DNA from: Antennarius striatus
Taxonomy: Eukaryota > Chordata > Actinopteri > Lophiiformes > Antennariidae
DNA length: 64,000 bases
Assembly: GCF_040054535.1 (NCBI RefSeq)
Contig: NC_090791.1
Coordinates: 15,250,327-15,314,326 of the forward strand
Direction of reading: 5' to 3'
The notes under the pieces are model-generated. The model made no database searches, had not been told where the DNA came from, and saw nothing but the letters and a program-made list of their open reading frames with translations. The position numbers and the translations under genes are program-made. Of the stretch, positions 1-32,774 are shown in pieces. Numbering within the stretch: position 1 is the first letter of the stretch; the number at the start of each line of letters is the position of its first letter.

Positions 1-248
1 GGATCTCTTGCCAGCAGTATCTGCAGCAGAGTACTTGAATTCCTGCTGTGGCTTTGAGATTATATTAAGCCAATTGTCATTCCACAACAGTGAGTGCTTC
101 AACATTACAAATGTCATTGGCTAACTGTTAAATCCTTCCATAATCTCAATGTGTCAGTGGCATCAATTTTGCATTCTTTTTTAACTGATTTGTGCTACTG
201 ATCTAACTGGACTGCTTGAGAAGATGTAGTTCTATAGTTCTACAGTAA

Positions 249-325
<77 letters not shown>

Positions 326-414
326 TAAATCTATGTATCTACCTTTTTTGTAGTAGACAGTACCGTATACTTTTGACGTTGATAGTATTTTTAAGTGTTT
401 CTAGTTTCATCACC
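1..414. other. Left-edge stretch with an (AAT)n microsatellite
   Basis: No gene could be established here. Positions about 249-321 are a long AAT/TAA microsatellite. The first 60 bases are open on the minus strand and could be the end of an exon of a gene lying further left, but there is no convincing splice signal and no recognisable domain. The rest is AT-rich sequence with no visible structure. Confidence 0.6.
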
Positions 415-690
415 ATGTCAACGAGAACGGTCACCTTCTTGAGACGCGCGTCTCCAGAGCTCCTCCGCGACCTTAAGATGAAGACGTCGGTCTGAGGATT
501 CACACGTGCATGACGTTAGCATAATACGGAAGTGCATATTTGTACACGCACGTGTGTCACGTCTGTGGGTGACGCCTGTGTTTGACACTTGCTTGTTTTC
601 AGATGTCAGCAGAAAGTCTCGCGAGGCTTGAACTTCAGACGGACGCACGAGAGAGGAAGTGTGTGTTGGCGGTACGTCATGACTTTATCA
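415..690. promoter_or_regulatory. CpG-rich, promoter-like segment
   Basis: This stretch is rich in CpG, unlike the AT-rich DNA around it. It carries several motifs typical of TATA-less housekeeping promoters: an ETS-type ACGGAAGTG at 526-534, TCTCGCGAG at 617-625, and CRE-like TACGTCA at 673-679. It may be the promoter of a gene outside the left edge or an isolated regulatory island. Short open frames on both strands match nothing I recognise. The motifs are seen directly; the promoter role is inferred. Confidence 0.4.
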
Positions 691-839
691 ACACAAAAGG
701 GAATCATTCAAAAGATTGACGGGGTTATCCTCCGTCAACGCTGCCCAAAAGGCTATAATGTGCTGATATCAGTTTATGTTCTATGTGTAGACTTGTCATG
801 TCAATGTCAACCAGCAGGACAGACAGATATCATTTACAG

Positions 840-1215
840 ACTCATGGCCCTGATTTACTGACCTGGAACTCTGGGATGTCAGTGTGGTACTGAGCTTCTT
901 GAGGTGGACATGTGAGTGTTGGCCCATTCGTGCTTACTGACTCCTTGCCCTAGGTAGAGGAAATTAGTTACTACTGTATTACAGCTGTGAATGGTCATAT
1001 TAATAGCTAAATATTGCAGTGTGGTTGGATTTGTCCGTTTTGTAAGCTCTTAGCAGCTTGCTACTGCTGCTCACAGTGTGTTCTGTATGTTCAATTTAGA
1101 ACAGGCATAGTTAAGAAGAATGAGTATCGTTCCCTCTCCGTCTCTCTCTCTCTCAATATATATATAATATATATATACTGTATATATATATACACTGTGT
1201 ATATATATATGTATA

Positions 1216-1294
<79 letters not shown>

Positions 1295-1483
1295 CACACA
1301 CACACATATGTACTGTATATGTATAATGAAAAAACTAATTTCCCCACAGGGATAAATAAAGTAAATGACTTCTTCTTTCTTCAAATGAACAAATATTTTA
1401 CCACAGTATGCTCATTGACCATCTTAAAGTTTGGATTTGGGAACATGCCCTCCTCTCCATGTATAGAGAAGATGTTTGGGAAT
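840..1483 (-). pseudogene. Remnants of a third myosin heavy chain gene
   Basis: Two pieces match exons of the intact genes. At 840-925 the plus strand follows the penultimate coding exon (gene A 4040-4171), including a 20-base exact match around 904-923 and one internal deletion of about 22 bases. At about 1433-1482 it follows exon 16 (gene A around 11837-11875): 34 of 39 aligned positions agree with no gap. A much weaker match to exon 39 may lie near 1037-1052. Order and orientation agree with a minus-strand gene that lost almost everything between. No reading frame survives. The exon matches are seen; descent from a lost tandem copy is inferred. Confidence 0.75.
1138..1306. repeat. Compound (CT)/(AT)/(GT) microsatellite
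   Basis: A run of TC dinucleotides (about 1138-1155) leads into alternating AT/TA, a short GT run (about 1217-1228), an almost pure AT tract to about 1293, and then CA repeats. Several apparent open frames of alternating Tyr-Ile on both strands are products of this repeat and are not genes. It lies between the two remnant exons of the decayed myosin copy. Confidence 0.95.
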
Positions 1484-1499
1484 ATTGTACTGAAATGAC

Positions 1500-3640
1500 T
1501 CATATCTTGATGTGTACCAAAATACATTGTGTACATATACTGTATAAATCTTTTTTTTAAAAATTCATATATTGATATTTCACTCAAATTCCTGTATCGT
1601 GGCACATCATAAATACCTCATAACACAGCCATGAAAATAGTGCGGAAAATGGTGTAAAGTATATTAATTTATGACAATATTATGTTCAAATATTCTTGAT
1701 TGTTGGTATACTAAAAGCTTAGTACTGCATACCATTAGAACTTCAGTACAACTCATTACATTTTAAATTTACTATTTTAAATGAAACCATTTTAAGAATA
1801 TGCCATTTAAGGTAATCAGCTAAGCCCTTTTGATTTTTTTAAAATCACAGTCAGTAATGAATTTTAAATATAAACAAGCATTAAATATCAAGTTTATAGT
1901 TACAGGATATGGCTGCTACAGGCTGCTAGTCTTTTCATTAATGTGAAAAGTGTTCTAAAGTTTTTTGGAATGGACCATAATAAGGATTGCCAACTGAGAT
2001 AAACTAACACCAGAAACATTTTCCTCATAAATTTCATCAACATTGTGCTTTGAGAAATGAAAATTATGCAATTTTGGAGTGGAAAGTTTTAACATACTGT
2101 CTGAATGATTGACTGCCAAGCAATTTAAGAAAGGAAACATCTTGGGCCTTTTCCAGGCTGGTTTAATATTTGCCAACTTACCAGTCAGTCAGGAGGTATT
2201 ACTAAAATAAATCCTGCTAAGGCAGGGAGCAGTAGTTTAATACTTGGCAAAGATAGTGGGATATATTTATAGTACTTATTTAGATATGTTTTAACATCAT
2301 AGCTCATATTTAATAAGATTTTAATTTGCAACAATTTTCTTTTATACTGCCAAATGTACTGAAATAAAAATAACAAGATGTTATCAATATCACCCTCCAG
2401 AGTAGGATGACTTGATAGAATTTTTCAGCACCATAAGACAAAACAGCTAGTGAAAATCAGAAACTGGGAAAAATGTATCCATTTAAGCTAAAAGTCAGTC
2501 ATTTTGACCAGGGCCAGAATTGAAACCACTGTTGCCAGAGGTCTGCATTATTTGGATTTGGGAACAATAACAGTAGGTGGTTTTGGCCTGAATCAAAGTG
2601 CACATGATTCAGTTTGTTCACTGTGTGAACATGACACATCTTTGAAAATGAATTTAATTGACTAAGGAGCAATAGTCAAACCATTTTAAATATTCCCATA
2701 TTCCCAAACCAGTCAAACTATGTAAGGATTCCATTAAGATATGGTGAGGATGCCAAGGTAGAAATGGCTTAATTTTAACTACAGTACTACTTTACCAAAA
2801 TAACTCATAACTAATTTAAGGGTATGAAAAAGTCGTCATAAGAGAGATATCAAATGTAAGTATTATATATTTTGATGACTGCCCACAATTTCCAATTAGG
2901 ATAAAGTGTTAGGCACACAGCATGATCGAAAATAGAAAGTTGTCTTAGTGTCTGGCCTCGTGTCAAGAAAGCATATGACATGTTGATGACAGAGACTTCT
3001 GGAGTGTGTATGACCGTGTATGCTTTTGTATGCATATGTTTGTGTATTTACATTTGTAAAAAAATAAAGGGTTCATTTGTATCTGTTTGAAATTACTTTC
3101 TGATATACTGTATTATTTTGACAGATTCAATGACATGTATAGCCATGATAAGGACATGAGAAATTATGTGACTTTCACTGGATAGAAACAGGTTACGAAG
3201 CTCAGTTAGTTGGCTAGACTTTATGCAGGTCTGTTAAGAAAGGCTTATGCTACTATAAAAAGTATTTACAGACTTTGGCTTTATCTTTGTAGAATTGTTT
3301 GTCTCAGAACCTTATTCTGGTATTGTTATATTTTATGTAATTTAGGTTATCAGGTTTTAATAAATCTATCACATGGTAGTTAGATGGTTTCATCTGTAAT
3401 TGAATATGAATGAAATATGAAAAATGATTTACATAGGACCTGTAGCTGTGTGAATTGAAGGAAGATAAAAGTAGTTACTAACCCTTAAGTTGCAGGTCAC
3501 TAAAATATATTTTCTCTAAACTAACAAGTAATTATTTACCAATTCTGTATTTATACACACAGTATTAGTATTAGTTTAAATCAAGTATCTGTTACCAATA
3601 CTGTCTTGTTTTGTGTGAATATGACAAAAAGGGAAATAGA
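1500..3640. other. Intergenic, AT-rich, downstream of gene A
   Basis: No gene, RNA or recognisable mobile element was found. Only short random open frames occur. I searched for further myosin exon remnants: a 16-base match at about 2550 to sequence beside the exon 16 remnant is not extended on either side, so it is not counted. Confidence 0.6.
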
Positions 3641-3666
3641 CAGTGCCTTTTGAGAAATGCTTAGCA

Positions 3667-3672
3667 TTTATT
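3667..3672 (-). terminator. Poly(A) signal of myosin gene A
   Basis: The minus strand reads AATAAA about 57 bases past the stop codon (3729-3731), at a normal distance for a short 3' untranslated region. Cleavage would be expected roughly 15-25 bases further left. Confidence 0.75.
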
Positions 3673-3728
3673 TGCAGACAAAAATTTACAGGGATTGATT
3701 TTGAATTCCCTCCGTTGGATCTTGGAAT

Positions 3729-14736
<11,008 letters not shown>

Positions 14737-14872
14737 TGTGGCACTTCAGTGGAGACTGAAAAGTGAACTAAGTGTTAACATATTATTCAATTGATGGTGG
14801 GGATTATATATAAAGTACCAGTCAATGTTTTGACTTTTGAATAGTACAGACTATTTATCTTAGTTCTCTTAC

Positions 14873-14929
14873 CTCAGCTTCCTTCAAAAACGAAAAAAGT
14901 GGAATGGTCTCCGAAGGAGTTGTAGAATG
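14873..14929 (-). other. Gene A 5' untranslated exon 2
   Basis: This is bounded by an acceptor (cag at 14930-14932 read on minus) and a donor gtaaga immediately below 14873. It is followed by the exon holding the start codon, whose acceptor is at 14755/14756. It contains no ATG. A two-exon untranslated leader is the usual arrangement in vertebrate sarcomeric myosin genes. Confidence 0.7.
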
Positions 14930-15394
14930 CTGTAAAAATGAAATTAATTATTCAAATGAAATAATTTTAATGACTTAATTTAATTGGGATTTAGAAACTC
15001 AGCTCATTAGATAGCAAATGAGAATGACTGTGGTAAAATGTGTTCAGACTCAAATCATACACAGTATGCTTAAGTCATGTTCAGTTACATGATTGAAGTT
15101 AATTAGTTTCACATTTCCTCAGCTTCTCTGATAGCCAAAAGAATAAACCAGCTCTTCATGATGATTTACTGTGTATATGATGAGACAGTATGCACATTAA
15201 AGAGTTCGGTACGGAGGGACTTTGTGAGTTTTTCTGGAAAACTCTAATAAAGGAAATTGTTTTGAAAAAATGTTCACTCAAGACAGATATGATAACCAAA
15301 TAACTTGACAATGCGAACAATAGGCATAAGCAATAAGCAACTTCACTGACTAATATGTTAGAATGCAAGGAGAGGTCACACTGCAGATACTCAC

Positions 15395-15415
15395 CTGTGT
15401 GGAGCCTATCAGTTC
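15395..15415 (-). other. Gene A first untranslated exon (approximate)
   Basis: A strong donor (CAG|GTGAG on the minus strand) sits at 15394/15395. The upper border is estimated from the TATA box about 30 bases further up, so the start of transcription is approximate. Confidence 0.55.
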
Positions 15416-15437
15416 ATGCAGAAGTCCAGAGCTACCT

Positions 15438-15445
15438 CTTTTATA
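15438..15445 (-). promoter_or_regulatory. TATA box of myosin gene A
   Basis: TATAAAAG on the minus strand, about 45 bases upstream of the first donor site. The sequence around it, including a GGTCAGCAG block at about 15462-15470, is shared with the gene B promoter although the surrounding DNA is not. An E-box CATATG lies at 15533-15538. Confidence 0.75.
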
Positions 15446-15449
15446 GAGG

Positions 15450-17420
15450 GTGGGAGTGCCAGGTCAGCAGGAGTCTGTCGCTCTGTTTGGGCATCATGTC
15501 TTTTCAACCCGTTGCTTTTTTTATGGCATGGACATATGCAGCGGTGGTTTGCATAATTATTTGTGACTACTGTTTTTTTTTAATCATTAATCTATAAAAA
15601 TATTATTATGACATAGTGTGGGTGTTTAAATTTGGAAAAAAAAATTAAACAGAAGACATGTTAGATATGATCCCATTTTCTCTATCCATTCATAAATCCC
15701 AGTGGACCAAATAAAAATCAAAGGCTTGCAGTTCTCAATGTCTATGCAACAATGCCTCCAAAGTTCAGACACAACGTGTAATTTACTTCAGAGTGTAGAC
15801 TATGGTTTATTTGTAATTTCAAGTATTATATTTCTATTTTTAAAGCTTTTGATTTTAAATATCTTGTGAACAACAAAATCTTTTTTCTTTTTAATTAATT
15901 GTCAGTGTTGGGGTTAGCTTTGGACAGCCGTCTAAATTCCATTAGTATTCAATTGCAGGACACTTGCACATTTGAGATCCCTTAAATGTCACTCCTCAAT
16001 GACAGTAATATAAAACAACTGTCAGCATGTTAATTAAATCTGAAATGAAATTAATATTTGACATAGATTTAGGTGATTATATGAGTTTTAAAGATGTTTC
16101 TGGTTGTGTTTCTGCTTCATCTGATCTCCTTTATCAAATCAAATCATATTATAAATAGATTTTACACCATATTTCTGTTTTTGTGCCATGTCAGAATCAT
16201 GCATAGTGTTTCACTTTGGAAACACCCCCAGATGTTTGTTGTCTACAATTACAGGACACTGGCACTGGTTCATGTAATAAAATTAAAGATGAGGTACTTT
16301 CCATATATGCTTAGTCAGCTGTTATGTAACTCCCTAAATGGACACATGAAAACAGTTGGCAGCACATTCAAAATTAGGCCCAAAATAAGTTCCACTAATG
16401 GGAAAACAAACTTCATCCAGTTGCTACATTTGATGCGAAGGAAATGGAATCTCTTAAGGAACCATACTCAGTGCGATGGCATAATATAAGGGCTTATGTC
16501 TGTGATGGAATGGAATTTTTGAACCAAAGTGACAAACCACAGAGAACTGACAAATATGGAAACACATTTCACGTAGAGTACCTTATGTTAAACTTTTTAA
16601 CTCTTGCTGACTTCTTTTTAGTTTGCCTCTAAAACACATACTTCACATACTTTTTTGACCTGATGGTGTGAGGAATTGAAGCGGCCAACAAAGTATTTCC
16701 CACCCCTCTTTATAGCTCCTTATCTCATGACACTGACTCTATATTGTACATGAGACCATTGCACTGAAAGGAATTTTCCTTGTAAATTAAGGAATAGAAA
16801 TGGGTGATTATTATATGCACCCACCCATCATCTGTTGTTTGTTTAGCATTTGGGATTTTGCTATGGAAAGAAATATCAAAATACAGGTTTGTATATTGAG
16901 CTTTCTACAGTGTTGGACATATGAGAAAACCTTTATTCATAAAACTTCAGGCCATCTTTTACTGGGCCGTAACTTTAGAGCAGACCCAGACTCTGTGTGG
17001 GTGGCAATGTGCCCTGACTAGTTGGGTTGACATCCCTCAGAATTTTTCATGAAGCATAATAATTCGAGATCTTAACAATATCTTTGGCAGGCATCAGCTT
17101 TATCCTCTCACACCCATTGTTACCATTTGTTTTGTGACACATTCTCAACAATGTCAAAATTCAGGAACACTACTCAGCTGAGGTAGACCACATTTTAATC
17201 AGATCACTTCTGATGAATGCCAAAACATGAAACTGGTTAGTCTGAGAGTTAAGTTGTTGGAAACCATTTAAACATACATTCAGACATTCCCCAGCTCTGA
17301 CAAAAAAGGAAGAAATAAGATATTAAACCTCTACTGCTCTACTGTTCTACTTCTTTCTTTATGTTTGGACCAATTCCCCTATTCAACCAGCTAAATTAGT
17401 CAGCAGTGAATGACAGGATT
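15450..17420. other. Spacer between myosin genes A and B
   Basis: About 2 kb between the gene A promoter and the gene B poly(A) site. It holds the upstream regulatory region of gene A on its left side. Open frames of up to 131 aa on the plus strand show no recognisable domain and no coding character. No mobile element was identified. Confidence 0.6.
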
Positions 17421-17445
17421 CATGACAGTGGTGACAGTGATCATC

Positions 17446-17451
17446 TTTATT
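17446..17451 (-). terminator. Poly(A) signal of myosin gene B
   Basis: AATAAA on the minus strand, about 59 bases past the gene B stop codon. This is nearly the same spacing as in gene A. Confidence 0.75.
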
Positions 17452-17509
17452 GAAAAGTATCCCCAACCAGTAGTTCATATTTTATGAACACAGGTCTTCA
17501 TGATGACCC

Positions 17510-29222
<11,713 letters not shown>

Positions 29223-29367
29223 GGTTGCACTTTATTGGGGACTGAAAATACGAAGGTGTTTGAACTACATTGAGTATATTTTATTATTATACAATAAAAG
29301 TTATTTTAATTGTGCTAATACCTGAATATTATAACTACCGTAAATATTATTCCTGCATATGTCTTAC

Positions 29368-29416
29368 CTCAGCTTATATAAACTGAGTGGCACAGATGTT
29401 TTGTTGTTTAACGATG
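29368..29416 (-). other. Gene B 5' untranslated exon 2
   Basis: Bounded by an acceptor (ctag read on minus at 29417-29420) and a donor gtaaga below 29368. It ends in GCTGAG, as the equivalent exon of gene A does, while the rest is diverged. The start codon lies in the next exon, whose acceptor is at 29241/29242. Confidence 0.65.
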
Positions 29417-29845
29417 CTAGAAAAGAAAGATTGAGAAAATTATTGAAGAAACACAATCTATACTAAATATTTTCACTTCTGTATTGCTTATGGTGTTAAT
29501 AGCTATCATGCAATATGAATGTTATTGAACTTGAAAAGTTTTTTTTCTGTCATTTGAATTTCTATTAGTAATCTCATTTTCAGCAAAATCATTCTTTATA
29601 TTTCTTCAATCAGTTCTGAATGCCTCTGCCATTCTGATCCTGGTAAATTTTTTAAGCTTTACTAAATGCATGGTCAAGACTAATTGCAAAACTATATTTG
29701 GATCTTGCTTTAATAATGTAAAGACACATCATTAATTGATATTATTCCTTTGGGAATACATGTAAATAAAACCATAAACATAAAAACAAAGCATGCAATT
29801 TAAAGCAAAAGCAAATATTTCAGGATAAATGCAAAGAGAACTAAC

Positions 29846-29865
29846 CTCGGATGTTCTGTCAGTTG
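29846..29865 (-). other. Gene B first untranslated exon (approximate)
   Basis: The donor (GAG|GTTAG on minus) is at 29845/29846. The transcription start is estimated from the TATA box at 29888-29895, so the upper border is approximate. Confidence 0.5.
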
Positions 29866-29887
29866 TCTGAGGTGTCTGAAGCTGCTG

Positions 29888-29895
29888 CTTTTATA
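29888..29895 (-). promoter_or_regulatory. TATA box of myosin gene B
   Basis: TATAAAAG on the minus strand, with the same flanking bases as in gene A (CCTCTATAAAAG there, GCCTCTATAAAAG here). It is followed about 17 bases upstream by the shared GGTCAGCAG block (29912-29920). Confidence 0.75.
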
Positions 29896-30674
29896 GAGGC
29901 TCAAACTGCCCGGTCAGCAGCGGTCCGCCTCTTGATTTGGTCAAGCATCCCTGCCCTCACAAGATCTATCTTAGCCCATTGCAAGAATTGTAAAGCTCAT
30001 TTTATCGATCATATTTACACATAGTATTGTTTAACTATTCTAAAATACTAATGTAAGAAAACTGAAAATCTTAGATTTATTAGAATCAGAATTTATTTGA
30101 TTTGGGTAGTCTTAAAATGAAAAGCAGTTTCAATTTGTATTATGTACATTTTGTATGTCAAACCTTTTTATATACATTAAAATCACAACTTACCAAATCT
30201 GACAAAAATACATTTAAATCTATTAATGGAGAGTGCCTTTACTTCCTTTTTTGCCCTTTGTAAGATGAACTCAAATGTCATCGGTATTGAGTGTCAGAAC
30301 TTGTCCACATTTCAAATCCTTGAAATGTAGTAAAATTGAACACGATTTGGGAGTATGACAAATATAAGTACTGTATAACTACACATTGTACCAGTCTCTC
30401 ACACACCATAAATACATTTAGAAGAGTATTTCATGCGACATTTGTAATCTCATACAAGGTGTTTTCGAGAGAAGCACTGGACTTATCTTTATTTTGAGTC
30501 ATAAAATGTGCTGCTAATTCTCAAAGCATGTTCCAAAAATAGATGTTTTGAAATACATTCAAGTTTTTGGGCCATCAGTTTGTTAATAAATAATTTATGT
30601 CATTTTAAATTCTCATTTGCCAATATTTAATCATTTGACAGTAGAAGGTTGTCTCTTCTTTCTCTAGCAATTAA

Positions 30675-30749
30675 ACATGCTCATTGCCAGGAATGGACTG
30701 TGAATTTGGAGAAGCACCCAAGTGGTGCTGGTATATAGTTGCAAGGCAT
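30675..30749 (+). repeat. Diverged direct repeat, copy 1
   Basis: About 75 bp that aligns with 31506-31582 in the same orientation. Shared words include ACATGCTC at the left end, GGAATGGA, TTTGGAGAAGCAC and GGTATATAGTTGCA. Similarity stops sharply outside. No family is recognised. Confidence 0.7.
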
Positions 30750-31505
30750 GGGCACTTCTCATATTCCTCTATTAAAACTGAATGTAAGGCCCTTTCCATA
30801 AAGTTCAAGTGGTATTACACCTTGCCTTAAATGGATTAGAATATTTGACAACCATGCTGAGATAAGGCCTATATTAAGTCCCACTCGGATATCAAAGATC
30901 TTTATCCTCATGCCACATTTGATTCTAAGGATGTTGTTGCTGTTATGGAAACTCACCGTCCTTGGAAAACTATGTGACTTGTTTTTAGAAATTGTTGTCA
31001 TTGGCTCGACTGTGAAATTACTTTATAATCTTGAAAACAATTTTCAAATCCAACTGCATTTCAGAAGTATTAACATTGAATTGTATAATAATATTTAGAG
31101 TATTGTTAAAAGACAGTTTGCAACCTTCTTAATAGAAAGCTGACTTTATAAACATAATGGTACCACTCTATTTCTCTCAAATCTCTGCACCCAATTTGCT
31201 CACAGGGGGATAATTTTCTGTTTCTATAAGTCAAAAGACAGGACTTGATACAGAACAGTTTCACTGTTCAGTTAGTTAATCAAGAAAAATCACGGTAATA
31301 AAATAATAACACATATTCAAAGTCAAACATTTTACATATTCAGGAAAACATGGGGTTTCACACTGTTAAAAGACAGTATTGTCTTAAAAAATTGTAAAGG
31401 TTTTGCCATGAGGTTTAATTGTATGTTCGAAAAGATTTTTCACACTTAGGCCCCCAAGGGGCGATTCCATTTATGCTGTACTCATCTTGGCTGTCTTGCA
31501 AATTC

Positions 31506-31582
31506 ACATGCTCGTACAGCCGGGAATGGAATGGAATTTTGGAGAAGCACACAAGTGTTCCTGGTATATAGTTGCAGTGCAT
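31506..31582 (+). repeat. Diverged direct repeat, copy 2
   Basis: Second copy of the roughly 75-bp repeat at 30675-30749, 831 bp away, roughly four-fifths identical by eye. It may be two copies of a short interspersed element or a small local duplication. Confidence 0.7.
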
Positions 31583-32559
31583 TTGCTGTATGGGTCTTAG
31601 CTGTCATTTGAGCTGTAATGGCTTTCGTTTAGAGTGCACATTTCAGTTGGACAACTCATTCTCTAAGACATTTTATTTAAATGTAGATTCTAATTTACTT
31701 GACATTTTTTGAATAATTTACCCATCATAATAAATGTTCTCATTTAGCCAGGAAAAGACCATTGCTCCAGGCAAATTTTTTTTACTGTTCTCACTAGTGA
31801 AACAATGAAGTTTCAGCATGTTCCAAGTATAGTTATTCTTATATTGTCAACATTTAATTAACAATTAAGTTTTTTCATTAATTTAATTAATAAATGGTTC
31901 ACTTCAGAATGTGTTTTTTTAGTCAGCATGTAGTCAAATTAAATATAAGGATTATGTTTGTCAAATGTGAAGCAACACTATGATTTACAAACACATTAAC
32001 TGGTAATTGTAAAGTCAAACACAAATATGACATTTCAAACAAGATAAAAAACGTGATCTCAAAAGCAAACCGAAAGGCAGTTTGTTGATCAAACATAAAT
32101 CCAATAGGCTAGATTTAAAACTTACACAAGTAACTTATTAGTCATTGGACCCTTTTTTATTTTTTTATGAAAGAGAAAGGCTGTTATTCTTTTCCCAAAA
32201 TATATTGCACACAATTCACACTTGAAATTTCATTATCATATTGCAGTTTAAAAGCAACATTACAATTATCATATTGCTGTGGTTTCCTACACAGGCTAAT
32301 TGTATGTGTTCCATCTACTACATTATTAACATGTATGCCACTTATTCTACCACGTAAAATCATTTATCTTGCGATAACGAAAGTAAAAAAAACAACAACA
32401 ATCATACACAGAGAAGACCCTATGCTCCCCCATAAATTGGTTCTTTCTTAGTCACAAAGGACTTTTCAACCAGTTTTCTGCTTATAAGTAGGTCAAAGAA
32501 AGGAAAACAAGGCAGCCAGAGACTGCAACATCCCGCGACACCCCTGAATTCAAATTTTT

Positions 32560-32587
32560 ACCCTGACCTACTTTCATAGGTCAGGGT
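32560..32587. repeat. Inverted repeat, 11-bp arms (TAGGTCAGGGT)
   Basis: ACCCTGACCTA at 32560-32570 and TAGGTCAGGGT at 32577-32587 are exact reverse complements with a 6-base spacer. Each arm contains an AGGTCA nuclear-receptor half-site. It lies just upstream of the truncated LINE. Confidence 0.85.
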
Positions 32588-32687
32588 CATTTAATAAAAG
32601 ACCCATGATCCAACATGTAACTGGTGCATTCTATTTTTCATGAGGTTTCAGAGATGTGTACCTAAAAAGGTATAAATGTGAAAATGT

Positions 32688-32718
32688 GACCTTGACCTAG
32701 CTTTTCAAGGTCAAGGTC
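32688..32718. repeat. Inverted repeat, 11-bp arms (AGGTCAAGGTC)
   Basis: GACCTTGACCT at 32688-32698 and AGGTCAAGGTC at 32708-32718 are exact reverse complements with a 9-base spacer. The right arm with its preceding bases holds TCAAGGTCA, the classical monomeric ERR/SF-1 type site. The resemblance is seen; any receptor binding is unproven. Confidence 0.85.
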
Positions 32719-32774
32719 GTCATCTCATTTTCATCCCCTTTGCCGCCCGAGTAATGTGCTTTTTGTTTTATCTT

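Larger units (their letters stand above)
29900..32550. other. AT-rich spacer upstream of gene B
   Basis: No gene or RNA was recognised. It contains the upstream regulatory region of gene B at its left end and a diverged direct repeat pair (30675-30749 and 31506-31582). The short open frames (up to 94 aa) have no recognisable content. Confidence 0.6.

Noticed and set aside
1-60. Minus-strand open stretch that could be an exon end
   Set aside because: Only 20 codons, no good splice signal and no recognised family; the window edge prevents a decision.
249-321. Regular repeat that might suggest an array
   Set aside because: Simple trinucleotide microsatellite with no spacers; no CRISPR-like structure exists in the window.
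1014-1384. Open frames of alternating Tyr-Ile, Thr-His and Cys-Val
   Set aside because: Translation of a dinucleotide repeat; the same applies at 50847-51122 and 54593-54833.
2549-2565. Second occurrence of a TTTGGATTTGGGAACA word resembling the exon 16 remnant
   Set aside because: Similarity to myosin exon 16 does not extend beyond this word.
16094-16632. 131-aa and 62-aa plus-strand frames in the spacer between the myosin genes
   Set aside because: No domain, no splice context, AT-driven composition and no counterpart upstream of gene B.
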